Of a stretch of 64,000 bases of DNA, positions 28,083 through 35,965 are shown piece by piece. Positions within the stretch are counted from its first letter, which is position 1, and every line of letters begins with the position of its first letter. A model generated the notes under the pieces. It made no database searches. It was not told where the DNA came from and worked only from the letters and a program-made list of their open reading frames with translations. Origin of the DNA: Kocuria tytonis (lineage in GTDB: Bacteria > Actinomycetota > Actinomycetes > Actinomycetales > Micrococcaceae); the NCBI RefSeq assembly GCF_003226895.2, contig NZ_PNJG02000002.1, forward strand, positions 558,001 through 622,000, read 5' to 3'. A program made the translations under genes and the position numbers.

Positions 28083-28519
28083 CCCCGTCCTCGGCTCCCG
28101 CGCGTCGAGGGCGCACCAGGCTCTCCCCGGCCCGCCACATCGTCCGCACGGCCCTGGGCGGCTTCCTCACGTTCGCGGGTGTCAGCCACCTGACCTTCGC
28201 CCGCGACGAGTTCCAGGCCCAGGTCCCGGACTTCGTCCCGCTGGACATGGACACCACGGTGGTCGCGTCCGGTGTGGTGGAGATCCTCCTGGGGCTGTCC
28301 CTGGTCTCCATCCGCTCGAAGCGCCGGGCCGTGGGTCTCGTCGCGGCCGGGTTCTTCGTCGCGGTGTTCCCGGGCAACCTGGTGCAGTGGATCCACCACC
28401 GTGACGGCTTCGGTCTGGACACGGACACCAAGCGCATCGTGCGCCTGTTCTTCCAGCCCGTCCTCGTCGCCGCGGCGCTGTGGTCCACCGGCGCGCTGAA
28501 GGGCCGCCGTTCCAAGTAG
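28079..28519 (+). CDS. DoxX-like small membrane protein
   Basis: 146 residues with four hydrophobic segments: GGFLTFAGVSHLTFA, VVASGVVEILLGLSLV, AVGLVAAGFFVAVFPGNLVQ and LFFQPVLVAAALW. The pattern, with an early SHLTFAR and an RDGFGLDTD loop, resembles DoxX/DUF4267-type proteins. The GTG start at 28079 overlaps the ohr stop (GTGA), so it is co-translated with Ohr. DoxX proteins have been linked to redox stress at the membrane, which fits this pairing; its biochemical activity is unknown. Confidence 0.75.
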   Translation: MTPSSAPARRGRTRLSPARHIVRTALGGFLTFAGVSHLTFARDEFQAQVPDFVPLDMDTTVVASGVVEILLGLSLVSIRSKRRAVGLVAAGFFVAVFPGNLVQWIHHRDGFGLDTDTKRIVRLFFQPVLVAAALWSTGALKGRRSK

Positions 28520-28609
28520 GGCGCCGCGCGCGGAAGCCGGGGACGACCACGTTGCACGGCGTGCGGTCCTTCCGTGGCACCGGCCCGGTGCGGCATGCGG
28601 GGGAGGGTG

Positions 28610-29116
28610 TCACGGGTGGGCGCTCGCGCCGGACTCCCGGTCCAGCAGGCTGCGCTTCACGTGCTCGCCCCACGCGAACCCACCCAGCGATCCGTCCGCG
28701 CGCAGCACCCGGTGGCACGGCACGAACAGGGCCACGGGATTGCGCGCGCACACCGACGCCGCCGCGCGCACCGCCCGCGGACTGCCCAGCTCGCGGGCGA
28801 ACTCCGTGTAGCTCAGCGGCTCCCCCGCGGGGATGTGCCGCAGCCGCACCCATCCGGTGAGCTGTCCGTCCGTCCCGTGCAGCTCCACGGGCACACCCAT
28901 GGCCGGGGCGAAATCCCCCGCGTAGAACGCGTGGACCGCGTCCATCGTTGCCAGGGTCCCCGAATGCACGTCACGCGGTCGCGCCGCCGCCCGCACCCGG
29001 GCGAGCACCTCGGTCACGGACGCGGTCCATCCCGAGGCGATCACCGCGCCGTCCTCCGCGGCCACGGCGGTGAAGGGCCCGTCCGGGGTGTCCACGGTCT
29101 GTGCGGTGTGGGTCAT
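28610..29116 (-). CDS. Methylated-DNA--protein-cysteine methyltransferase (O6-alkylguanine repair)
   Basis: 168 residues. The suicide cysteine is Cys134 in the PCHRV motif (ALFVPCHRVLRADGSLGGFAWG), and the helix-turn-helix recognition region RAVRAAASVCARNPV precedes it. It removes the alkyl group from O6-alkylguanine in a single turnover. The ATG at 29116 overlaps the stop of the glycosylase gene upstream, so both alkylation-repair enzymes come from one transcript. No AraC/Ada regulatory domain is present. Confidence 0.93.
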   Translation of the reverse strand: MTHTAQTVDTPDGPFTAVAAEDGAVIASGWTASVTEVLARVRAAARPRDVHSGTLATMDAVHAFYAGDFAPAMGVPVELHGTDGQLTGWVRLRHIPAGEPLSYTEFARELGSPRAVRAAASVCARNPVALFVPCHRVLRADGSLGGFAWGEHVKRSLLDRESGASAHP

Positions 29117-30045
29117 GGCTGCTCGCTCTCCGACGCGCTGAAGGTGGCCGGCGGGGTCAGCGGACCCCACAGGTGGGTGGTGGCGTAGCTGCGCCACGGG
29201 GAGGCGTCCTGCGCCCAGGCCGTGAGGGCCTTCTTGTCCTCTGGCAGGCCGATCCGCCGGGCGCCGGCGCGCATGGCGCCGTCGTCCACCAGGAACACGT
29301 CCGGGTCCCCGAGGACCCGCATGCGCACGGTGTCCGCGGTCCACGGCCCCACCCCGGGCAGGGCGAGGAGCGCGGAACGCTGCCGGGCGGCGTCGTCGTC
29401 CGGGGAGAGCCGCAACTCTCCCGCGGCGAGGGCGCGCACGGCGCCCAGCACCGCGCGGATCCGGGCCCGTGGGCCGCGCAGGAACCGCTCGCCGTCCTCC
29501 GCGACGGCCCGTGCTGTGGGGAACATGTGCGTGAGCCCGGTGGCGAACGCGGGGGCCGGCTCGCCCATCTCGCGCGTGCGGGCGCCGAGCATGGTGCGGG
29601 CCGCGGCCAGGGAGATCTGCTGCCCGATCAGGGTGCGGATCAGCGTCTCCTCCGGATCCAGGGCGCCGACCACGCGCAGCCCGGGCCGCGCCGCGACCAG
29701 CGGGCGCAGCTCCGGCACACGGGACAGCGCGCGGTCCACGGCCAGGGGATCGGCGTCCAGGTCGAAGAGCCGTCGGACGCGGGTGGTGAGCACCGGCAGG
29801 TCCGCCGGATCGGTGACCCGCGAGCGCAGCCGCAGCCCGCCGTGGTGCTCGTACACGCGCAGCCACGCGGGCCCGCCGGGCAGGGTGATCGTCCGGGAGT
29901 AGGAGGTGGGGGTGGCGAGCTCCACGCCCTCGACCGCGTGGACGGCGAACCACACGAACAGCTCGCGCACGTCCAGCGGCTCGCGGTGGTCCAGGGCCGC
30001 GTCCTCCTCGTGGAAGGGCGCTTCGGAGCTGCTGGGGGTGGACAT
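29113..30045 (-). CDS. DNA-3-methyladenine glycosylase II (AlkA-like)
   Basis: 310 residues. The C-terminal helix-hairpin-helix/Gly-Pro-Asp fold is clear: RTLIGQQISLAAARTML, then LLALPGVGPWTADTVRMRVLG and DPDVFLVDDGAMR, which holds the catalytic aspartate. The N-terminal 110 residues are the AlkA_N-type beta domain. It excises alkylated purines from DNA. The ATG at 30045 is chosen; an in-frame GTG eight codons upstream is possible. It is coupled to the alkylguanine methyltransferase by an ATGA overlap and sits 80 bases from a third repair gene on the same strand. Confidence 0.88.
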   Translation of the reverse strand: MSTPSSSEAPFHEEDAALDHREPLDVRELFVWFAVHAVEGVELATPTSYSRTITLPGGPAWLRVYEHHGGLRLRSRVTDPADLPVLTTRVRRLFDLDADPLAVDRALSRVPELRPLVAARPGLRVVGALDPEETLIRTLIGQQISLAAARTMLGARTREMGEPAPAFATGLTHMFPTARAVAEDGERFLRGPRARIRAVLGAVRALAAGELRLSPDDDAARQRSALLALPGVGPWTADTVRMRVLGDPDVFLVDDGAMRAGARRIGLPEDKKALTAWAQDASPWRSYATTHLWGPLTPPATFSASESEQP

Positions 30046-30128
30046 GGCCACCAGACTTCCACGGGGCACGACGGCGCGCCAGCGGGATGCGGGCAGCGCA
30101 CCGTTCGGCGGTGCTCACCGCGCTCCGA

Positions 30129-30578
30129 TCAGCCCTTCACGTGCTCCCACCCGGCCACGTCCCCGGGGATCCGGACGAACAGGGGGTGGGGAGCGACGTC
30201 GTCGGGATCCGTGCCGACAAGGGTGGTGCGGGCCCACTCGGGGTCCCGCTCGAGGACCTTCTCCCGCAGGAACTCGAACTCGTAGCGCAGCTGGCCCGTG
30301 GTCACCGTGATGGACAGCGGCCCGGCACCCGGCTCGCGGGCCAGCCGGGTGCGGTCGAAGGAGTAGCCGCGGCGGTCGGCCTCGTCCGCGATGCCGTGCA
30401 GATAGGTGGCCGCGAACAGCACGGGATCGCTCGTGGCGCGGAACCGCCGCAGCTGGGGGTGCTTCGTGTACCCCTTGGTCTGACCCAGCAGCACCTTCTG
30501 GGCGAGCAGACCCTCCCGCCAGCACGCCACCAGGGCGCGGCGGTCCAGCAGGCACGGATGGACTGACCACAAACGCAT
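30129..30578 (-). CDS. Pyrimidine-dimer DNA glycosylase (Pyr_excise family)
   Basis: 149 residues. It begins MRLWSVHPCLLDRRALVACW and continues with REGLLAQKVLLGQTKGYTKHPQL, the signature of the T4 endonuclease V-like Pyr_excise family. It should cut the glycosyl bond at cyclobutane pyrimidine dimers made by UV light. It is the first of three consecutive minus-strand base-repair genes, about 80 bases ahead of the alkA-like gene. Pigmented, air-exposed Micrococcaceae are a sensible host for such an enzyme. Confidence 0.85.
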   Translation of the reverse strand: MRLWSVHPCLLDRRALVACWREGLLAQKVLLGQTKGYTKHPQLRRFRATSDPVLFAATYLHGIADEADRRGYSFDRTRLAREPGAGPLSITVTTGQLRYEFEFLREKVLERDPEWARTTLVGTDPDDVAPHPLFVRIPGDVAGWEHVKG

Positions 30579-30683
30579 GGGCCCATTCAACCGCGTCCGC
30601 CCGGCCCACCTCCAAGCGAGCCCCCAGTTCACCCCCGTAGCATGTGCCGCACCCTTTGACGACCACGTGCGGAGAACTCCCTC

Positions 30684-31352
30684 ATGTCCCTGCCTGTCCT
30701 GGCCGCCGCCTCCGATTCCAGCACCCAGCTCTCCGGCATCGCGGGCTGGGTGGTGGACGTCATGGAAGCCATCGGCGCCCCCGGCGCGGGGCTGCTCGTG
30801 GCACTGGAGAACCTCTTCCCCCCGCTGCCGTCCGAGGTGATCCTCCCGCTGGCCGGTTTCACGGCGAGCCAGGGTGGGTTCGGGCTCTGGAGCGCCATCT
30901 TCTGGACCACCCTCGGCTCGGTGGTGGGCGCCGTGGCGCTCTACTGGATCGGTGCCGCTCTGGGGCGTCGCCGCCTGCGTGTGGTCGTGGACCGGATGCC
31001 ACTGGTGGACCTGCACGATCTGGACCGCACCGAGGCGTGGTTCGAGCGGCACGGCCGGGCCGCGGTGTTCTTCGGGCGGATGATTCCCGTCTTCCGGTCG
31101 CTGATCTCCGTGCCCGCGGGCATCGAGCGGATGCCCCTGGGGATGTTCGTGCTGTTGAGCGCCGCCGGGTCCCTGATCTGGAACACCGTCTTCGTGCTCG
31201 CCGGCTACGTCCTGGGGGAGAACTGGCACGTCGCCGAGCGTTACGCGGGGGTGTTCTCCCGCATGGTGGTGGTCCTGGTCGTCGTGCTGGCGGTGTGGTG
31301 GATCGTGAAGCGGATCCGGCGCAACCGCCGCGGTGTCCCGTCTGTCATGTGA
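30684..31352 (+). CDS. DedA-family membrane protein
   Basis: 222 residues. It has the DedA/SNARE-associated core: ENLFPPLPSEVILPLAGF near the N-terminus, GAALYWIGAALGRR-like helix, FFGRMIPVFRSLISVPAGIERMP and a C-terminal membrane segment with a basic tail. The family flips lipids (undecaprenyl-phosphate, phosphatidylethanolamine) or supports membrane homeostasis. The FxGRxxPxxRxxxxxPAG motif with its arginines is intact. The ATG has GGAGAAC upstream. It is divergent from the repair genes and precedes a TetR regulator on the same strand. Confidence 0.9.
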   Translation: MSLPVLAAASDSSTQLSGIAGWVVDVMEAIGAPGAGLLVALENLFPPLPSEVILPLAGFTASQGGFGLWSAIFWTTLGSVVGAVALYWIGAALGRRRLRVVVDRMPLVDLHDLDRTEAWFERHGRAAVFFGRMIPVFRSLISVPAGIERMPLGMFVLLSAAGSLIWNTVFVLAGYVLGENWHVAERYAGVFSRMVVVLVVVLAVWWIVKRIRRNRRGVPSVM

Positions 31353-31388
31353 CGTCCCGACCCGCCTCTGACCAGTAGCATTGCGGGT

Positions 31389-32015
31389 GTGGCGCGCCCC
31401 CGGAAATTCGACGAAACCACTCGCCAGGCACTGATCACCGACGCCGCCGAGCAGATTCTCACAGGCGGTGTGGAGTCGGTCTCGCTGCGGCCGCTCGCCG
31501 CCAAGCACGGGTGCTCCACCACGGCCATCTACACGATGTTCGGCAGCCGTGACGCGCTCATCGCCGCGGTGCGGGACGAGGCGATCGTGAGCTACCTGCG
31601 CGCGCAGGAGATCTCCATGACCACGGGGGAGGTCCTCACGGACCTCAGGGCGCTGGGCCGCGCCAGCAGGCGCTGGGTCCTGGCGTACCCGGAGCTGTAC
31701 CGGGTGATCCTCGGGCGCGGTCGGCCGTGGCAGGGGACCGGGACCTCACCGGTGGGGGACACCGAACGCGCCGAGTTCGCGGAGGCGGCCATGCGTCCCA
31801 CGTACCGGCTCGTCCGTGCGGGCATCGAGGAGGGAGTCTTCCACGACGTCCCCGTCGCCCACATCGGGGCCTCGCTGTGGGCGGGGGTCCACGGGTGGAT
31901 CGCCATCGAGATGAACCTGCCGGTGGTTCCCGGGGTGGATTCCGACGCCGCCTACGACCGGCACCTGCGCGCCCTCCTGCGGGCATGGTGCGCCCACACC
32001 CCGCTGGACCCGTGA
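31389..32015 (+). CDS. TetR-family transcriptional regulator
   Basis: 208 residues. The helix-turn-helix spans about residues 10-55 (RQALITDAAEQILTGGVESVSL, LAAKHGCSTTAIYTMFGSRDALI). The C-terminal helical domain has the TetR_C pattern with a SLWAGVHGWIAIEM helix. The start is a GTG at 31389. It follows DedA by 36 bases and precedes an aminotransferase by 52 bases, all on one strand, and may control either. The ligand is unknown. Confidence 0.88.
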   Translation: MARPRKFDETTRQALITDAAEQILTGGVESVSLRPLAAKHGCSTTAIYTMFGSRDALIAAVRDEAIVSYLRAQEISMTTGEVLTDLRALGRASRRWVLAYPELYRVILGRGRPWQGTGTSPVGDTERAEFAEAAMRPTYRLVRAGIEEGVFHDVPVAHIGASLWAGVHGWIAIEMNLPVVPGVDSDAAYDRHLRALLRAWCAHTPLDP

Positions 32016-32067
32016 GCGTCCGGCCGGGCGGCACGGTGCGCGCCGCACCCGGTGGGAGAATGAGGCC

Positions 32068-33276
32068 ATGAGCACTTCCGATACCTTTTCGTTCCGCATT
32101 GCCGACCGCCTGCGCGGGGTGGACTCCTCCCCCGTGCGCGACCTCCTGGACGTGGTGTCCAAGGAGGGCGTGATCTCCTTCGCCGGCGGTGTCCCGGACC
32201 CCGCCTACTTCGAGGTCGAGGACATCAGGGCCGCGTACGACTGGGTCTTCGAGCACCAGCCGCAGCGCGCCCTGCAGTACGCCTCCAGCGAGGGCGAGCC
32301 CGAGCTGCGCGAGCAGGCCGCCCGCCGCATCAGTCGGCACCTGCCCACCACGGCGGACCAGATCCAGGTGACCACCGGCTCCCAGGAGGGGCTGTTCGTG
32401 GTGGCCCAGGCACTCGTGAACCGCGGGGACACCGTCCTGGTGGAGCGCCCCACCTACCTGGCCGCGGTGCAGGCCTTCGACCTCAACGGCGCCCACATGG
32501 TGGGCGTGCCCACGGACGAGCACGGTGTGCTCCCGGACGAGCTCGAGCGCCTCATCGCGGAGCACGACCCGAAGTTCGTCTACCTCATCCCGTCCTTCCA
32601 GAACCCCTCGGGCATCTGCATGTCCATGGAGCGCAGGCAGGCCGTGGCGGACGTGCTGCTGCGCACCGGCACCGCGCTGGTGGAGGACGACCCCTACGGC
32701 GAGCTCTGCTACACGGGTGAGCCCATGCCGCCCATCGCCTCCCTGCCGGGGATGTCCGCCCAGACCATCCTGCTGAACTCCGTCTCCAAGATCATCGCGC
32801 CGGGCGTGCGCGTGGGGTGGATGCGCTCGGAGGGGCCGGTCCAGTTCACGCTCACGGTGGCCAAGCAGGCCATCGGGCTGCAGTCCCCGGTGCCGGACCA
32901 GCTGGCGGTCGCGCGCTACCTGGAGACCGCCGACGTCGAGGCGCACCTGCAGCGCGTCCGTCCCGTCTACGCGGAGCGCGCCCGCGCGATGTACGCGGAA
33001 CTGGAACGGGTGCTCCCCGCGGGCGCGCAGATCACCCGGCCGGACGGCGGCATGTTCCTGTGGGTGCGCCTGGGCCACGGGATCGACACCACCCGGCTGC
33101 TGGAGATCGCCGTGGCGGAGGGCGTGGCGTTCGTGCCGGGCACCTCGTTCTACGCCCACGACCCGGACGAGTCCACCATGCGGCTGTCCTTCGTGACCCA
33201 CGCCCCGGACGTGATCCGCGAGGGTGTGGACCGGCTGCAGCGCGCCATCGGGACGTACCGGGCCGAGCGCGGCTGA
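32068..33276 (+). CDS. PLP-dependent aminotransferase (MocR/2-aminoadipate type, class I/II)
   Basis: 402 residues. Fold-type I features: SFAGGVPDPAYF near the N-terminus, VTTGSQEGLFVVAQAL (cofactor-phosphate loop), IPSFQNPSGICMS, VEDDPYGELCY and the PLP lysine in NSVSKIIAPGVRVGWM. It lacks the GntR DNA-binding domain found in MocR regulators, so it is the stand-alone enzyme, similar to LysN or other multisubstrate aminotransferases. The substrate is probably 2-aminoadipate, aromatic or branched amino acids. The acyltransferase gene follows after 56 bases. Confidence 0.9.
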   Translation: MSTSDTFSFRIADRLRGVDSSPVRDLLDVVSKEGVISFAGGVPDPAYFEVEDIRAAYDWVFEHQPQRALQYASSEGEPELREQAARRISRHLPTTADQIQVTTGSQEGLFVVAQALVNRGDTVLVERPTYLAAVQAFDLNGAHMVGVPTDEHGVLPDELERLIAEHDPKFVYLIPSFQNPSGICMSMERRQAVADVLLRTGTALVEDDPYGELCYTGEPMPPIASLPGMSAQTILLNSVSKIIAPGVRVGWMRSEGPVQFTLTVAKQAIGLQSPVPDQLAVARYLETADVEAHLQRVRPVYAERARAMYAELERVLPAGAQITRPDGGMFLWVRLGHGIDTTRLLEIAVAEGVAFVPGTSFYAHDPDESTMRLSFVTHAPDVIREGVDRLQRAIGTYRAERG

Positions 33277-33332
33277 GCCCTGCACCTGCGCACGTCCGCT
33301 CCGAGTCGTCCACCCCGTCGAGAGGACCCGTC

Positions 33333-35084
33333 ATGACCGTGAAGCCGCTGCCCGTCCCGCCGCTGGAGGACACGCTGTCCCGATTCCTCACCGCGGCCGA
33401 ACCCCTGGTGGACCCGGAGACCCTGGAGCGCACCCGCGAACAGACGGAACGCTTCGCCTCCGAGGAGGGCCCGCGGCTGCAGGCAGCCCTGGAGGAGTTC
33501 GCCCGCGCGGAGGACGCCGAGGGCCGCAGCTGGCTGTCCCGGGAGTGGCTGAACGGCTACCTCACGGTGCGCACACCGCTGCCGCTCACCACGAGCGTGG
33601 GCTTCCAGATCACGGGGGACTACGGCGCACCGGGGCTCGGGCGGGCCGCGGAACTCGTGTACCGCGCGGCCTCGGTGCACCTGCGGCAGGTGCGGGGCGA
33701 GACCCCGCAGGAGGTGGATCCGCGCGGCAATCCCGTGAGCATGACCCAGTGGGAGTGCCTCACCGGGGGAGTGCGCCACCCCCGCCCGGAGCGGGACGAA
33801 ATCCGCAGACCGGGGTGGGCAGCGTCGTCGTCCGGGGCGGGCACGGGCGGCGCCCCCGCGGCGGACGCGGCGGAGATCGGCGTGATCCACCGCGGGCGGC
33901 TGTACGCGCTGCCCGTCAGCACCGGAGACCGGCGGCCCGTGCCGCTGCGGACCGTGGCCGAGGGGCTGCGCGCGGTGCTCGAGCGGGACGAGCCGCGGGA
34001 GACCGAGCTTCCGTTCGGGGCGCTGTCCTACCTGGGCAGCGAGGCGGCAGCGCCGCTGCTGGACCGGCTGACCGGGAACCCCCACAACGCCGAGGTCTAC
34101 GAGCGCCTCACGCGGATGCTGTTCGTGGTCCACCTGGTGGAGGCGCGCGCGGAGCTCGAGGAGCACCTGGAGCGCGCCGCGTTCGAGGTGGGGCACGCCT
34201 GGGCGTACAAGCCCATCACGTACGAGGTGTGCCTCGAGGACGACTGGCTCGCAATGCACGTGGAGCACAGCACCGTGGACGGCGCCACGATCCTCGCCGT
34301 GGCCGGTGCGCTGCAGGAGGTCGCCGTGCCGGAGGAGGCGCCCCTGCCGGACGCGCCCGCGCCGTCCGCTCTCACGTGGGACCTGACCTCCGGCCTGCGC
34401 GCGGACCTCGTGACGGCGGTTGCCGCCTATCGCGCGGAGGCCGCCATGCTGGGTGTGCACCGCGTGGTGGTGCCCCGCCCGCACCGTGCGGAGCTCCCCT
34501 TCCGGATCAGTGACGACGCCGCCCAGCAGCTCGTCATGCTCCTCGCCCAGCTCGCCACGTACGGGAGGGTGCGCGGGGTGTACGAGGCCGTGGACATGCG
34601 TGAGTACCGGGCCGGGCGCACCGAGTGCCTGCGGCCCGTGACCCCTCAGGCGGTGGCGTTCGTGCGAGCACTGCACGAGCACACGGCCACCGAGGGGCTG
34701 TTCACCGCCGCACTGGACGCGCACCGCGACTGGGTGAAGGCCTGCAAGAGCGCGCGCGGCGTGGACCGGCACCTGCTGGGGCTCGCCCTGATGGCCCGGG
34801 AACTTGGCGAGCCCTCCGAGTTTCTCGCCTCACCCGCGCTCGCGGCGGTGCGCCACGACTTCCTGTCCACCACGTCCATCGGGGGTCCGGACGCGATCGT
34901 GCGCTATGCGTTCGCGCCCACCACCCCGGAGGGATTCGGGGTCACCTACACCGCGGGCACGGACGGGTACGAGTTCTGCGTGAACCATCGCCGGGACACG
35001 AGCGAGGACCTGGAGGGCTTTGCACACAACCTCGCGGCGGCCGCGGACACCCTGTGGGAGTTCGTGGGCACGCTGCACCCGTGA
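33333..35084 (+). CDS. Carnitine/choline O-acyltransferase-family protein
   Basis: 583 residues, near the length of animal carnitine acetyltransferase and unusual in bacteria. Order and motifs match that family: a proline-rich LPVPPLEDTLSRFL N-terminus, the catalytic histidine in MHVEHSTVDGATI, YEAVDMREYRAGRTECLRPVT (substrate/carboxylate contacts), the LSTTSIGG motif and FAPTTPEGFGVTY near the C-terminus. A bacterial-specific Gly/Ala linker occurs around residues 160-185. It should move acyl groups between CoA and carnitine or another alcohol such as choline. No carnitine uptake gene is adjacent. It is in line with the aminotransferase gene upstream. Confidence 0.85.
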   Translation: MTVKPLPVPPLEDTLSRFLTAAEPLVDPETLERTREQTERFASEEGPRLQAALEEFARAEDAEGRSWLSREWLNGYLTVRTPLPLTTSVGFQITGDYGAPGLGRAAELVYRAASVHLRQVRGETPQEVDPRGNPVSMTQWECLTGGVRHPRPERDEIRRPGWAASSSGAGTGGAPAADAAEIGVIHRGRLYALPVSTGDRRPVPLRTVAEGLRAVLERDEPRETELPFGALSYLGSEAAAPLLDRLTGNPHNAEVYERLTRMLFVVHLVEARAELEEHLERAAFEVGHAWAYKPITYEVCLEDDWLAMHVEHSTVDGATILAVAGALQEVAVPEEAPLPDAPAPSALTWDLTSGLRADLVTAVAAYRAEAAMLGVHRVVVPRPHRAELPFRISDDAAQQLVMLLAQLATYGRVRGVYEAVDMREYRAGRTECLRPVTPQAVAFVRALHEHTATEGLFTAALDAHRDWVKACKSARGVDRHLLGLALMARELGEPSEFLASPALAAVRHDFLSTTSIGGPDAIVRYAFAPTTPEGFGVTYTAGTDGYEFCVNHRRDTSEDLEGFAHNLAAAADTLWEFVGTLHP

Positions 35085-35250
35085 TCCCGCGGGGCGGCCC
35101 GTGGCCGGTCGTTGCGGGGGCCCGCAGTTCCGGTGCCGCGCGGCGGATCGGCTCGCCGCGCGGGTGGCCCCTGCGTGCGCCGGTCACAACGGGGCCGATG
35201 ACGACGGGGCGGGCCACGCCTGCATCCATGAGGACTGCGCCGGACATGAC

Positions 35251-35280
35251 GAAACGCCCGGCCGTGTGGCCGGGCGTTTC
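35251..35280 (+). terminator. Terminator downstream of the acyltransferase gene
   Basis: Perfect 13-base stem GAAACGCCCGGCC / GGCCGGGCGTTTC with a GTGT loop. It lies between convergent genes (stops at 35084 and 35359) and can serve both directions. Confidence 0.8.
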
Positions 35281-35358
35281 CTCATATCGGTGGGACACGG
35301 GCGGTCGTGTCCCGGGGTGGAGGGACGAACACGGTCCACGACCACCGAGGTTGCGGGG

Positions 35359-35535
35359 CTAGTTGCCGGTGTCCGGCTCCCTGCCCTGCATGTCGGTCAT
35401 GGCACCGATGCCGCCGTCAGCGGGCTGCGGCTGGGTGCGGTCGTCCTGCAGGTACTGCCGCTCCTGCTCCGGGGTCATGCCCACCGTGCGTTCCGTGGCG
35501 GTCTGACCCTCACCCGTGGGGCGCGTGCCCGGCAC
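35359..35535 (-). CDS. Small acidic protein, second member of the PADxGxGAMTD family
   Basis: 58 residues, hydrophilic. The start is a GTG at 35535, four bases past the stop of the upstream small gene. The GAGGGC at the end of that gene acts as ribosome-binding site. The C-terminus PADGGIGAMTDMQG, then REPDTGN, matches the other small protein of this window (17860-18027) at about 15 of 21 positions. An upstream GMTPEQERQYL corresponds to its KMDPQDESAAM. The gene is short enough to be missed by gene finders. Function unknown. Confidence 0.7.
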   Translation of the reverse strand: MPGTRPTGEGQTATERTVGMTPEQERQYLQDDRTQPQPADGGIGAMTDMQGREPDTGN

Positions 35536-35538
35536 GGC

Positions 35539-35730
35539 TCAGCCCTCGCGCTGGGCGATGATGTCGTCCAGGGTCTCGCGCACGGCCTGGCGGGCGGCCA
35601 CACGGGAGCTCGCGGCGCGCTGCTGCTCGTGGTTGTCGGCGTCCTCCACGCGCTGCTTCTCCTCGTCCTCGCGCTCCTTGGCCTTGTCGCGGGCGGTTTG
35701 CAGGGCATCCCAAATGCTGTTTTCACTCAT
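35539..35730 (-). CDS. Small charged helical protein of unknown function
   Basis: 63 residues starting at the ATG at 35730 (SENSIWDALQTARDKAKERE). It is almost entirely helical, with alternating acidic and basic residues through EDEEKQRVEDADNHEQQR and a conserved-looking end AVRETLDDIIAQREG. It could form a coiled coil. A longer frame upstream (to 35823) has poor sequence and no ribosome-binding site. The next small gene starts four bases inside its end region, so the two are co-transcribed. Family not recognised. Confidence 0.6.
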   Translation of the reverse strand: MSENSIWDALQTARDKAKEREDEEKQRVEDADNHEQQRAASSRVAARQAVRETLDDIIAQREG

Positions 35731-35844
35731 GGACCTATTCGACCACTCGCGGCGCGGCGCGGCAACCGTCTGCCCCTCACGGGTTTGTCCGCGCAGCCCG
35801 GCGCACAGGAGCACGCAGTCCATGCGTGGCGCAGGAGAAAGGTC

Positions 35845-35888
35845 GTGCGCATCTCACATTTGACGCGGTGAGATGCGCACCACATAGT
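35845..35888 (+). promoter_or_regulatory. Promoter/operator of the transporter-amidohydrolase-SDR operon
   Basis: Perfect inverted repeat with 13-base arms GTGCGCATCTCAC (35845-35857) and GTGAGATGCGCAC (35868-35880). A -35 TTGACG (35860-35865) fills the 10-base spacer and a -10-like CATAGT (35883-35888) follows at 17 bases, just past the right arm. A repressor bound here would cover the -35. The core ATGCGCA also occurs in the palindrome at 1940-1953, which is probably coincidental. No regulator gene is adjacent. Confidence 0.6.
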
Positions 35889-35965
35889 GGCGGGACAGAG
35901 ACCACCCGACCCGGCCGCCCGCTCCCAAGGGGCGGCGGCCCACCCTCCCTGATCCCGAGGTCCCC

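Noticed and set aside
28577-28591. Short hairpin GCACCGG-C-CCGGTGC between the DoxX-like and methyltransferase-repair genes
   Set aside because: Seven-base arms in G+C-rich DNA are too weak to call a terminator, although the convergent position would suit one.
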